This document shows positions 24,688 to 31,460 of a stretch of DNA of 33,804 nucleotides, piece by piece (the stretch's first letter is position 1; the number at the start of each line of letters is the position of its first letter). Source of the stretch: a virus; IMG/VR virus record IMGVR_UViG_3300006735_000111, positions 1-33,804 of that record, one strand, 5' to 3'. Position numbers and translations under genes: made by a program. The notes under the pieces are model-generated. The model ran no database searches, was not told the origin of the DNA, and saw nothing but the letters and a program-made list of their open reading frames with translations.

Positions 24688-24911
24688 AAATTAAAAAAAC
24701 AAAACGCACCTACCAACTAACGATGTCTCACGATGAGTTTGAGGCGCTGTCTTTTATTGTCGAGGCTGGCGAAAGCGAGTGGATGCACGAGCCAAGAGAG
24801 GAGGGTTCGCGGTATGAAATTGCTGACATAGCCAACCGTTCAATTGGGGTGCAAGACATGATCGATAATCTTCCCTTTTCCCATTCATTTAGCCGGGCGC
24901 TTAACGGCTAA
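24684..24911 (+). CDS. Hypothetical protein, last gene of the cassette
   Basis: 75 residues from ATG 24684 (AAGGAGG upstream, ATGA overlap). Basic N-terminus 'MKIKKTKRTYQLTMSHDEFE' then acidic helices. No family recognised. The convergent minus-strand operon ends 42 nt downstream. Confidence 0.6.
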   Translation: MKIKKTKRTYQLTMSHDEFEALSFIVEAGESEWMHEPREEGSRYEIADIANRSIGVQDMIDNLPFSHSFSRALNG

Positions 24912-24941
24912 AAACCCGTTATATCCTAAAACGGATTCTGC

Positions 24942-24973
24942 GGCCCGCTGATTCACTTCCGATTCAGCGGGCC
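24942..24973. terminator. Inverted repeat between convergent operons
   Basis: GGCCCGCTGA (24942-24951) and TCAGCGGGCC (24964-24973) form a perfect 10-bp stem with a 12-nt loop between the ends of the plus and minus gene blocks. U tracts are poor on both sides, so termination is only probable. The right arm lies in the last codons of the minus gene. Confidence 0.6.
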
Positions 24974-25402
24974 TCTCACTACCCCGGCGCGCCACAATCG
25001 TTCTGTGGCGGCTTTAAAACGCGTTTTAAGGGTATCTGGCGCGATGCCCATGCCATCGCTGACGCGTTTCCATTGCGGGCCACGACTGCGCGGCCATCCA
25101 TGTTTTTGCGCGCTGAATGCAACGGCCATGCAAACGCGAGCGTCGGCAGGGTCAGCGGCCCATAGGCAGCCGATTACTTTATCCAGCCGGTCAATCTCGC
25201 GGGCGGCTGGCGGGCCTAGCCGAACGGGTTCCTCATTGTAGCCGTAGGCAAGGTTCGCATCTCGTACCCAGTCCGGCCAGCCGGTCGCGTGGCCGCGAGG
25301 TCCGGCGGCTGGCAATCGGCTAATTGTCCGCGCGGCCTCGAATAGCACATCCTCAAATTCGTCTAGGGAGAAAAATGGTGCGTTTTCAAAATGGGATGTC
25401 AT
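24953..25402 (-). CDS. DUF6362-like HTH protein
   Basis: 149 residues from ATG 25402, overlapping the previous gene by 17 nt; codons further upstream only shadow that gene. 'FEAARTISRLPAAGPRGH', then 'EIDRLDKVIGCLWAADPADA', then 'PDTLKTRFKAATERLWRAGV' follows the layout I associate with DUF6362: an RLP segment, a segment counting on D/W, and an HTH-like end. A DNA-binding regulatory role is plausible. It is the last gene of the early operon. Confidence 0.65.
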   Translation of the reverse strand: MTSHFENAPFFSLDEFEDVLFEAARTISRLPAAGPRGHATGWPDWVRDANLAYGYNEEPVRLGPPAAREIDRLDKVIGCLWAADPADARVCMAVAFSAQKHGWPRSRGPQWKRVSDGMGIAPDTLKTRFKAATERLWRAGVVRGPLNRK

Positions 25403-25958
25403 CGTCCAGCTTTCCCTTGTTTTTGATCGCTGACACTTCGGCACCGGGGAACGCAACCTTCGCTTCGCTGGGCAGATTTTTTGAAAAATGGTCGAAATTA
25501 TCCACGATGCGGATGATCTCTGCCATCGTCCACACTGCGACGCCGGGGTTTTCCTTTCCGTACTGATGCGCTTCCGCCACGTCGCGGACAAATGCGTGCG
25601 CCCTTCCGCCATCATCACGCCATGTCCATGCCGTGATCGAAAGCGCTGTGTGGCCGCGCTCCGTCGCTTCGCGGTCTAATGCTTCCCATCCGCGCTGCAT
25701 GATCGCAGCCCGCTTGGCTACCTCTGTTGCATCGTTTTGAAAAATGGACTCATCCAGCTTTACCTTCGCACTGGCAAACCTGGCAGCCGTGTCCACGCTG
25801 ACCAGCGTTTCCAATCTGTCGACGCCCCATCTGTCCTCCATCTGCCGCACAGTTTCATCCAGCGGCTGAAGCGCATGAAAAACCGTCTCGTCCGTCCGAC
25901 GCAGGAAGCTGTCAGGATTAGTAATCGGGTCTGGTCGCTGGAACCTTTTTTTAGACAT
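25386..25958 (-). CDS. Early protein with an SSB-type C-terminal tip
   Basis: 190 residues. The body ('AARFASAKVKLDESIFQNDA', 'ALSITAWTWRDDGGRAHAFV') matches no family I know. The last residues 'KGKLDDDIPF' reproduce the terminal DDDIPF of bacterial SSB, the peptide that recruits SSB-binding proteins such as RecO, RecQ, PriA and Exo I. It is preceded by a Lys/Asn-rich linker, as in SSB. The gene lies just after the primase-helicase gene and a 145-nt intergenic region. Inference: it recruits or blocks host SSB partners. A remote single-strand-binding role is also possible. Confidence 0.7.
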   Translation of the reverse strand: MSKKRFQRPDPITNPDSFLRRTDETVFHALQPLDETVRQMEDRWGVDRLETLVSVDTAARFASAKVKLDESIFQNDATEVAKRAAIMQRGWEALDREATERGHTALSITAWTWRDDGGRAHAFVRDVAEAHQYGKENPGVAVWTMAEIIRIVDNFDHFSKNLPSEAKVAFPGAEVSAIKNKGKLDDDIPF

Positions 25959-26103
25959 CCGCGACCTAATTATCTATTAGAGCGCGCACATAGCGCTCTA
26001 TCTATAGATATGCTTATGTGTGTAATTGATAAGTCGTTGAAACTGTTACGTTTTTCGCTGAGTGTGTAACGGCTCCGACACATAAGGGTTTTTACTATGT
26101 ATT
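25959..26103 (-). promoter_or_regulatory. Palindrome-rich intergenic region in the replication operon
   Basis: Holds GAGCGC-N7-GCGCTC (25980-25998), the 12-bp palindrome TATCTATAGATA (25999-26010), and CTTATGTGT (26013-26021) inverted as ACACATAAG (26078-26086). Between those arms on the minus strand are GTTACACACTCAGCG and CGTAACAG, a motif that recurs at 31164-31188. This may be a promoter for the two last early genes, a transcript-processing site or a replication origin; no DnaA-box set or iterons are evident. Confidence 0.5.
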
Positions 26104-28113
26104 TCAATGGCTTACCTCCGTTTTGCGGTTTTTCACAATTCGGTATCCAACACGCGCCTGCATCGTGATTTCACCCTCGTTTTCAAGGTCACGAACGGCC
26201 CTCATTACGACCCCCTGACGCTCGTTTAGCAGCGTCGGCAGAGCGGTCGAAATCTTCCTGCCGGTACGCATCTGGAAGGGCAATCCGGCGTTAAATGCGT
26301 CATCGATTGCGGCGATAATTTTGTTCTTCAGCGCCCTGTTCTGGATGCGATCCATCTGCCCCGGCGACGATGGCAACTGATAGACGCCCTGATCCCACAG
26401 CAACGTCATGTCGGTGCTGTCGCCGGACTGTGAATAGTTCGATTTCTTTCGGCTCAGTATCCGCACATCATCGTCGGTATCACTGCGTGAAAAATAGGCG
26501 CGCGCCCTGACACTATTCTCCCAGGCGGTGCTGCCAGACATGCCTGTGCCGGATGCCATGCCGGACATGGACGGGTGCGCTAGCATCAGCACCGTCGCGT
26601 CGTATTTGGTGCAGAAGCTGCCCAGATACGTCTTGATAAACGTGTTGACCTCACGCCGAATGTTTTCGTTGCCGCCGAACGTGTCGGCCGCTGTGTCGAT
26701 CACCAGCAGGATTTCTTCTGCGTTTTGTTCTGCTTTGACCGCCTGCACTTGCTCACATAGCTGGCCGTAGAACTCACCCGGCTTGTCCTCGCCTTGCTGC
26801 GGCCATGTGACAAGGATGTTTGTTTCGCCCACTCTGGGCCATATCAGCAGGTTGGATGGGCCGCTGTCGGTTATCTCGTTGACCTGTAGCCACTCGTTGA
26901 TCGATAGCTGCCTGCGGCTTATCTCCAACGCGTCGTCCTCGCACAGCACCATCAGCACCGGCATTTTCTTTGTCGTAATGCCCATAAATGGTGTGCCGGT
27001 CGCGACACAGTTCGCGAGTTGATGCACCAGCAGCGTCTTGCCCACGCCACCCTGCCCAAACAGCACCGAAACGGCTTGGTTGGGAAACCATTGGTCAAGC
27101 AGCCACTCGCGCTGTGGTAGTGGTCCTCGAATCTCTGACGCACGCAGTAGCGGCGAGGGCTGCTTGTTCTGTATGGGCTGGTCAGGTTGCACGTCAGCAG
27201 GGCCGGGGTGCTGTGGCTCCCGCACTTCCCGCAGGTTGAAACCGTATTCTGATGCCCAGTGGAAAATGGACCCGGCACCGATGTGTTTGACGGCCTTTAT
27301 GCTGCGCCACGCGCGGTCTGTTTCTGCTTCGTCGTACTTGTCGGATCGTTTCGACCAGCGATGCGCGAGATCGTAACCATCGTCCCCCAGCGCCCCCTTG
27401 ATGGCATGCAGCGTCTGCACCCAGTCATCATAATGTTCGTCATCATTGGGCAGAAACGCGAGTGCGGTTTCGATCTCAGCAATCTCGCCGTCCAGTTCTT
27501 TCAGGTTCAGCGCTGGCGGTGGTGTGGTTCTGACCTCACTGACCCTGCCCTTCAGCGGGCCGTACTTGTCCAGTATGGTTGCGGACGCGTGCAGGAAGTC
27601 TTGCAGGTCGTCCGGCGTGACGGTTTCCAGGTCTTCAATGGGGAAGTCCATGATGGTGTCGTCGGGCCAGAAATACTTTTGTTGTGTGTCGGGGTGTATG
27701 CCGCTGGCGACGAATTGCTGTCCCTCTGCCAGCACTTCGACCTGACAGTCTGCACCTTCTATCTCATAGGTGCCGGTCTTGCGCTTGGTCATTGGCTCCG
27801 TGCAGCGGAACATCATCAGGAACTTTGGCTGCTTGCCCACGCGGCGCGGTGACTTGCCCAGCGTGTCTTCAATCAATGCTTTTATGGCGTTGGATAAAAA
27901 TGGATTGACCACATCGACATCGATGGCGACGAGGTTGTGTTCACCGCCGCACAGCACGCCGATACCGGCGTCACCGTGAAGCGCAAAGTCCTTTGCCGTG
28001 TCTGGTCGTTGCGACCAGCCCGTCAGGATTGGCTTCTTGCCGTTCACAGGCGTGGTGTCATAGCCAAGGTCGGCCAGCTTGGGCGCGAATGTCGCGTAGC
28101 GATCAGGCATCAT
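26104..28113 (-). CDS. Bifunctional prim-pol / RepA-like helicase
   Basis: 669 residues. N-terminal prim-pol: 'GDAGIGVLCGGEHNLVAIDV' with the DxD pair at residues 65/67 and 'EVLAEGQQFVASGIHP' (His140). Residues ~200-295 form a PriCT-type helical linker. C-terminal helicase: Walker A 'GQGGVGKT' (353-360), Walker B 'ILLVIDTAAD' (D473) and 'VLMLAHPSMSG' as sensor, in the RepA/KaiC-like AAA_25 style. A winged-helix end follows ('ALPTLLNERQGVVMRAVRDL'). This would prime and unwind at the fork while host DNA polymerase III synthesises, since no polymerase gene is visible. Start ATG 28113 or 28110; SD weak. A terminator-like hairpin precedes it. Confidence 0.92.
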   Translation of the reverse strand: MMPDRYATFAPKLADLGYDTTPVNGKKPILTGWSQRPDTAKDFALHGDAGIGVLCGGEHNLVAIDVDVVNPFLSNAIKALIEDTLGKSPRRVGKQPKFLMMFRCTEPMTKRKTGTYEIEGADCQVEVLAEGQQFVASGIHPDTQQKYFWPDDTIMDFPIEDLETVTPDDLQDFLHASATILDKYGPLKGRVSEVRTTPPPALNLKELDGEIAEIETALAFLPNDDEHYDDWVQTLHAIKGALGDDGYDLAHRWSKRSDKYDEAETDRAWRSIKAVKHIGAGSIFHWASEYGFNLREVREPQHPGPADVQPDQPIQNKQPSPLLRASEIRGPLPQREWLLDQWFPNQAVSVLFGQGGVGKTLLVHQLANCVATGTPFMGITTKKMPVLMVLCEDDALEISRRQLSINEWLQVNEITDSGPSNLLIWPRVGETNILVTWPQQGEDKPGEFYGQLCEQVQAVKAEQNAEEILLVIDTAADTFGGNENIRREVNTFIKTYLGSFCTKYDATVLMLAHPSMSGMASGTGMSGSTAWENSVRARAYFSRSDTDDDVRILSRKKSNYSQSGDSTDMTLLWDQGVYQLPSSPGQMDRIQNRALKNKIIAAIDDAFNAGLPFQMRTGRKISTALPTLLNERQGVVMRAVRDLENEGEITMQARVGYRIVKNRKTEVSH

Positions 28114-28125
28114 TTTTTAATCCGA

Positions 28126-28162
28126 GAAAAACGGCAGAGGTGAAGGGCATCACCCCTGCCGT
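28126..28162 (-). terminator. Strong intrinsic terminator/attenuator upstream of the primase gene
   Basis: On the minus strand a 13-bp stem with one G.U pair (arms 28150-28162 and 28131-28143, 6-nt loop) is followed by TTTTT. It lies between the ssDNA-binding-like gene and the primase gene, so it should reduce primase transcription relative to the binding protein. Confidence 0.85.
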
Positions 28163-28170
28163 GTGCGCAC

Positions 28171-28731
28171 CTAAAACTCAGCGTCAGCAGGTGATGGCTC
28201 TGCTGCTGGCGCTGATGCGCCGCCGTTAAACGCGTCCGGCCTGTCGGCCATCTTCGCTACCGCCCAATCCGGCGCGTAGTAATCGCCTACCTTTTTGGGC
28301 GATCCCTTCACCTTCACGACCGGCAGCTTGCCGTCGGCCTTCTTGCCTTCGTAATCGGCGTACAATTCTGAAAACGCCGCAGTTACCGTGCGCGCCTGGT
28401 GCATGAACTCAACCACGCCGCCGAACGCATCGTTGGAAAAGGCAAGCACCTTGAAACTGCGCTTCCACTTGTCTTCTTCCGTCTCGTCGGCTGGTTTCGG
28501 TGCCGATGTTTCAAGTGATGGGTCAGCGATAAAATCCAAAAACGATCCATTGAACCGCGACCAACCCGTTTGCAGGTTGTCCATGTCAAAGACCGCTTGG
28601 AAGCCGTCGTTAAACCGCGTTTCTTCATCGCCTGATTTCATGTACCAGACCCCGCCCTGCGCGTTGAAGCGCAGCTTGTCGTAGAACTGGCTGCCGCCCT
28701 CACCAGGGCCGCTGTCTAAATTTAGAGGCAT
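28171..28731 (-). CDS. Single-stranded DNA-binding-like protein (gp2.5-type)
   Basis: 186 residues from ATG 28731 (AAAGGG upstream). It has an OB-like strand-rich body ('QGGVWYMKSGDEETRFNDGF', 'KWKRSFKVLAFSNDAFGGVV') and ends in an Ala/Pro/acidic tail terminating in Phe ('PSPADAEF'). An acidic tail with terminal aromatic residue is typical of phage ssDNA-binding proteins such as T7 gp2.5. It sits in the replication operon before the primase-helicase and overlaps the upstream HTH gene by 10 nt. Identification rests on general layout, not on a firm family match. Confidence 0.62.
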   Translation of the reverse strand: MPLNLDSGPGEGGSQFYDKLRFNAQGGVWYMKSGDEETRFNDGFQAVFDMDNLQTGWSRFNGSFLDFIADPSLETSAPKPADETEEDKWKRSFKVLAFSNDAFGGVVEFMHQARTVTAAFSELYADYEGKKADGKLPVVKVKGSPKKVGDYYAPDWAVAKMADRPDAFNGGASAPAAEPSPADAEF

Positions 28732-29084
28732 GCTTTTGCCCTTTCTGATGAAATGATTCCGTTGCCGTTGCTTTTGTCCTTCCAAGTTGGCTGCCTTGCG
28801 TTGGTGCTTTGATCCAGCGCCTGCAACCTCTGTTCGACTGCTTCTAACCGTTCCAAAAGTTCAGCCATCTTTCCGCCGGAACGGCTAGCGTGGCCTGCAA
28901 GATTGCCAAACGTCTTCGAGCGGATAGCCGCGACTGTTTGCCGGGTAGCACCAAACTGCTCGGCGACCGCTTCGTCTGACAAATTTGCGCGGTACTTCCA
29001 GCCAAGTTCCGTTTCATCGCCATTCCGTGCGATAAAACTTTCAATATCAAACCGCTCCCGGTTCGTTAGTCGTGTGCGTGACAT
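28722..29084 (-). CDS. HTH protein with C-terminal coiled coil
   Basis: 120 residues from ATG 29084 (GAGG eight bases upstream). 'NLSDEAVAEQFGATRQTVAA' is an HTH-type DNA-binding segment, followed by a coiled coil 'MAELLERLEAVEQRLQALDQ' that probably dimerises it. The C-terminus is basic/polar. It lies among recombination genes, so it may be a regulator or a DNA-loading factor. Confidence 0.68.
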   Translation of the reverse strand: MSRTRLTNRERFDIESFIARNGDETELGWKYRANLSDEAVAEQFGATRQTVAAIRSKTFGNLAGHASRSGGKMAELLERLEAVEQRLQALDQSTNARQPTWKDKSNGNGIISSERAKACL

Positions 29085-29139
29085 GTCTTTGTCCTCATTT
29101 GTGTTGGCACATTTTTTTAAGCGCGGTGCCGTGAAGCGC

Positions 29140-29877
29140 TTAGAACCCAAAAATCTCCTGCGCCGTTTTCCGTGTTTGCGGGTTTGACCAGTAAAAACTT
29201 TCGTAGTTTGGGATGACCGCAGATGTCAGGTGTTCCAGATCATCAAACGCTGACAGAAATGTTTGCAGCCGCGTTGCCGCTTGGCAGACAGCAATCCAAT
29301 CCTGTTCACTGTCTTCAAGCAGGTAACGCGCCGCCTTCTTTGGCGTCAGGTAAATGAACTCAACTTTGCGATTGCCAGCGGCCTGCTGGTAGATCGCGCC
29401 CTGCCAGCGGTGCGATGCGCTGATGGCAGACGGCATCCGCCCGGTCGTCTTGATATCAACGACGCTGTCGGGAAATTCAAAATCGGTGTAGCCAATCAGC
29501 GGCACTTGGAGGCCAGGTATCTCCAGCGTAATCTTTTGCTGGTAGCTTTCGATCTGCGGCAGTTTGCCGTCCCACAGGTCAGCGTAGTTTTCAAAATAGC
29601 CGGGGATGTTATTGGCTTCGCGTTGCTTTGCTTCGCCGTCTACGCCAAGCGCGGTGCGCTTGTTAAACTCTTTCATCGCTTCATCGATGGGATCGTCAAA
29701 CTCGCCGCCGTTGTGGCAGTATTTTAAGCCATGCTCGACTGCCTGACCGCGTGCCATTGCAGCGTTTGTCGGGTCGTACAGTTTGTGGCCGTACCGCGCG
29801 ACCCAGTAGGCGATGTCGGTGCGGGCGCAGACTAAGCTGCTGTAGCTGACGTGTTTGACTAAATCAGACAGTTTCAT
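29140..29877 (-). CDS. PD-(D/E)XK nuclease, RecB/Cas4-like
   Basis: 245 residues from ATG 29877, coupled to the upstream gene by ATGA. Core motifs: 'MARGQAVEHGLKY' with the early Glu, 'LIGYTDFEFPDSVVDIKTTG' carrying the catalytic Asp and D-x-K (VDIKTT), then 'HRWQGAIYQQAAG', the Q-x3-Y helix typical of the RecB/lambda-exonuclease clan. These proteins resect DNA ends for recombination or repair. No annealing protein of the Beta/RecT type is recognisable nearby. Confidence 0.85.
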   Translation of the reverse strand: MKLSDLVKHVSYSSLVCARTDIAYWVARYGHKLYDPTNAAMARGQAVEHGLKYCHNGGEFDDPIDEAMKEFNKRTALGVDGEAKQREANNIPGYFENYADLWDGKLPQIESYQQKITLEIPGLQVPLIGYTDFEFPDSVVDIKTTGRMPSAISASHRWQGAIYQQAAGNRKVEFIYLTPKKAARYLLEDSEQDWIAVCQAATRLQTFLSAFDDLEHLTSAVIPNYESFYWSNPQTRKTAQEIFGF

Positions 29878-30203
29878 TTGCCGTATGCCATTTGCATGAG
29901 TTTCAGCACGGCTTCCTCGCGCATCAGGTAGAGCCGGGGGCTGCGGTCCTGTCGGATGCACAGCCAGTCCGACACGCCGTCATCTTGCGCGAGGCTGTCG
30001 TATAGAAATTTAAAGCCGGATTTTTTCCGCTTGGCTTCCACCACAAAATCTTCGATGTGCAGGTCGCCCGCATGCTCATCGCCAAGCTGCTGCTTGTATG
30101 CGCCGCTGGCGAGTGTGCGCTTGGCTGTAAACCCGTTTGCGATCCAGAAGTCGCGGCAAGCGGCCTCTAGTTCGTATCCGCGTTGCTTGTTGCGATTAGG
30201 CAT
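29874..30203 (-). CDS. Holliday-junction-resolvase-like PD-(D/E)XK nuclease
   Basis: 109 residues from ATG 30203; a TTG one codon earlier is less likely. 'NKQRGYELEAACRDFW' gives the N-terminal Glu, 'TLASGAYKQQLGDEHAGDLH' the Ser-Gly and Asp segment, and 'FVVEAKRKKSG' the E-x-K, in the order of small Hjc/VRR-type nucleases. The probable role is cleavage of branched DNA before packaging or in recombination. It overlaps the Cro-like gene by 8 nt and the RecB-like nuclease by ATGA. Confidence 0.78.
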   Translation of the reverse strand: MPNRNKQRGYELEAACRDFWIANGFTAKRTLASGAYKQQLGDEHAGDLHIEDFVVEAKRKKSGFKFLYDSLAQDDGVSDWLCIRQDRSPRLYLMREEAVLKLMQMAYGK

Positions 30204-30405
30204 CAATCGCCTCCGATGCTGCGCTAAACAGATCGCGTGCAGTTACAAGCCACTCCGTCTCGGCTTCGATTTTTAATGTGTTTTCAATGGACGGCCGCCG
30301 TCTGCCGGTCGCCCAATAATAAACGGCGTTCCGGCTTACGCCGATTTGGCGCGCAAACTGCCCGTAAGTTAAATTTCTGTTTTTCAGATATTTTTTTAAT
30401 GTCAT
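30196..30405 (-). CDS. Cro-like XRE-family HTH regulator
   Basis: 69 residues. HTH at ~12-34: 'LTYGQFARQIGVSRNAVYYW', then 'ATGRRRPSIENTLKIE'. First gene of the leftward early operon and divergent from the cI-like repressor, which is the classic Cro position. There is no SD; a terminator-like hairpin and a T tract sit immediately upstream of the ATG. Confidence 0.85.
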   Translation of the reverse strand: MTLKKYLKNRNLTYGQFARQIGVSRNAVYYWATGRRRPSIENTLKIEAETEWLVTARDLFSAASEAIDA

Positions 30406-30408
30406 GCC

Positions 30409-30434
30409 AAAAAAGGAAGGGGCGTTGGCCCCCC
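30409..30434 (-). terminator. Terminator-like hairpin in the leader of the Cro-like gene
   Basis: On the minus strand GGGGC-CAAC-GCCCC (30432-30419) is followed by TTCCTTTTTT, ending three bases before the ATG of the Cro-like gene. It lies downstream of the operator and so could attenuate the whole early operon or require antitermination. The stem is only 5 bp and the U tract begins after four bases. Confidence 0.6.
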
Positions 30435-30477
30435 ATAAGTTTCAAGGACGTGCGTTGTTTTATAAACGCAACAAATG

Positions 30478-30494
30478 TATAACAGATTGTTACT
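30478..30494. promoter_or_regulatory. Operator between the Cro-like and repressor genes
   Basis: TATAACA-GAT-TGTTACT: five perfect inner base pairs (TAACA/TGTTA) around a 3-bp centre, the same half-site and spacing as the palindrome at 22922-22940. A candidate promoter for the repressor, TTGCAA, 17 bp, TACATT, lies just to its right (30495-30523). Confidence 0.75.
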
Positions 30495-30546
30495 TGCAAG
30501 GGACTGACAATTTCCGTACATTATCTGTGCATGCGAATGGGTACTG

Positions 30547-31164
30547 ATGAAAAAAAATAGAATCCGAGAAATACGTATCGCCAACGACGTGACGGCAGCG
30601 CAGCTTGCGCGCATGCTTGATGTGTCGGGGCCGCGACTGCGTCGGTGGGACAGGCAAGAAGTAACGCCGCCTCGCGAACCTATATGCCGAATGATTGCGG
30701 AGCGCTTCGGCGTCAGCACCGACTATGTAGCCGGTGAAGACGTGCCTGCTGAAGCGCAAGCGGTAAAACGCGGACGCGGTGATGATATACCGCTGTATGG
30801 CAGGGCAGCCGCAGGGCAGGGTGCCGTTGCTATATCAGACGGCCCAGTCGATTATATTGAAAAGCCCACCTACCTTGCAGAAGTAGAAGACTGCTACGCC
30901 GTGATGATTGTGGGCGAAAGCATGGAGCCGCGCTTTTACCCCGGGGAAGTAGTGATTGTGCATCCCTATCGGCCGGTCAGGGCTGGCGATTATGCCGTGG
31001 TGCAGTTTGAGAAAAATGGTGAGTTGCGGGCAATTGTAAAACGATTCGTGAATCGCACAGAAACCGGCATTCATCTGTCGCAACACAACCCGGACGATGA
31101 AATTTATATTGATAACAGTGACTTGCGTGCGCTGCATTACATAAAAGCGATACGCACGATATAG
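30547..31164 (+). CDS. LexA/cI-like prophage repressor (HTH + S24 peptidase)
   Basis: 205 residues. N-terminal XRE HTH (~8-55): 'VTAAQLARMLDVSGPRLRRW'. A self-cleavage site Ala89-Gly90 in 'YGRAAAGQGA'. C-terminal S24 domain with catalytic Ser125 in 'IVGESMEPRFYPGE' and Lys165 in 'RAIVKRF'. It should bind the TATAACA palindromes and be inactivated by RecA-promoted self-cleavage after DNA damage. Divergent from the Cro-like gene. The ATG lacks a strong SD and a 9-codon ORF (ATG 30532) overlaps the start. Confidence 0.95.
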   Translation: MKKNRIREIRIANDVTAAQLARMLDVSGPRLRRWDRQEVTPPREPICRMIAERFGVSTDYVAGEDVPAEAQAVKRGRGDDIPLYGRAAAGQGAVAISDGPVDYIEKPTYLAEVEDCYAVMIVGESMEPRFYPGEVVIVHPYRPVRAGDYAVVQFEKNGELRAIVKRFVNRTETGIHLSQHNPDDEIYIDNSDLRALHYIKAIRTI

Positions 31165-31216
31165 TTACACTCAGCGTAACAAAACAGTTGACCTTAATGT
31201 AAATCTGTTACTATCT
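31164..31216 (+). promoter_or_regulatory. Palindrome and promoter downstream of the repressor
   Basis: GTTAC-ACTCAGC-GTAAC (31164-31180) is followed by a candidate -35 TTGACC (31188-31193) and -10 TACTAT (31209-31214) or CTATCT (31211-31216). The element ACTCAGCG with flanking GTTACAC and GTAACA recurs on the minus strand at 26045-26070. It probably drives the small gene cluster that starts at 31248. Confidence 0.55.
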
Positions 31217-31247
31217 TGTTTCTCCTGATTGAAAGGAGTTACAAGAA

Positions 31248-31460
31248 ATGTACAACAAGCCGACACTTTTATCGGTCGAGCAAGCGTCTCAAGAAATATA
31301 TGGCAGCGCTACACCGGCTGACCGCAACCGTATGTACCGCATGCTGCGGCGCGGTGCTTTCAACGAAATAGCTGAAAAGAATAATTGTCCCATAATTAAA
31401 GACGGCAACCGTTTCCGCATTCCGTTTGCGCTCATTAAAGCAATTCGGGGCGAACAATGA
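31248..31460 (+). CDS. Small excisionase/HTH-like protein
   Basis: 70 residues with AAAGGAG eight bases upstream. 'TLLSVEQASQEIYGSATPAD', then 'MYRMLRRGAFNEIAEKNNCP', ends 'FRIPFALIKAIRGEQ': the plan of MerR-type/excisionase winged-helix proteins ('sequence in, protein name, then R.RIP'). In a phage with an integrase it may be the recombination directionality factor, or a small regulator. ATGA overlap with the next gene. Confidence 0.65.
   Translation: MYNKPTLLSVEQASQEIYGSATPADRNRMYRMLRRGAFNEIAEKNNCPIIKDGNRFRIPFALIKAIRGEQ

Noticed and set aside
25403-25618. Longer start for the DUF6362-like gene
   Set aside because: The added 72 residues only mirror the overlapping 190-residue gene in another frame.
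27259-27852. Plus-strand 197-codon ORF opposite the primase
   Set aside because: Antisense shadow of the prim-pol/helicase, whose motifs are clear on the minus strand.
29099-29140. AAGCGC/GCGCTT inverted repeat next to a T run as a terminator
   Set aside because: The T run lies on the wrong side for plus-strand termination and reads as A on the minus strand, so it has no intrinsic-terminator form.
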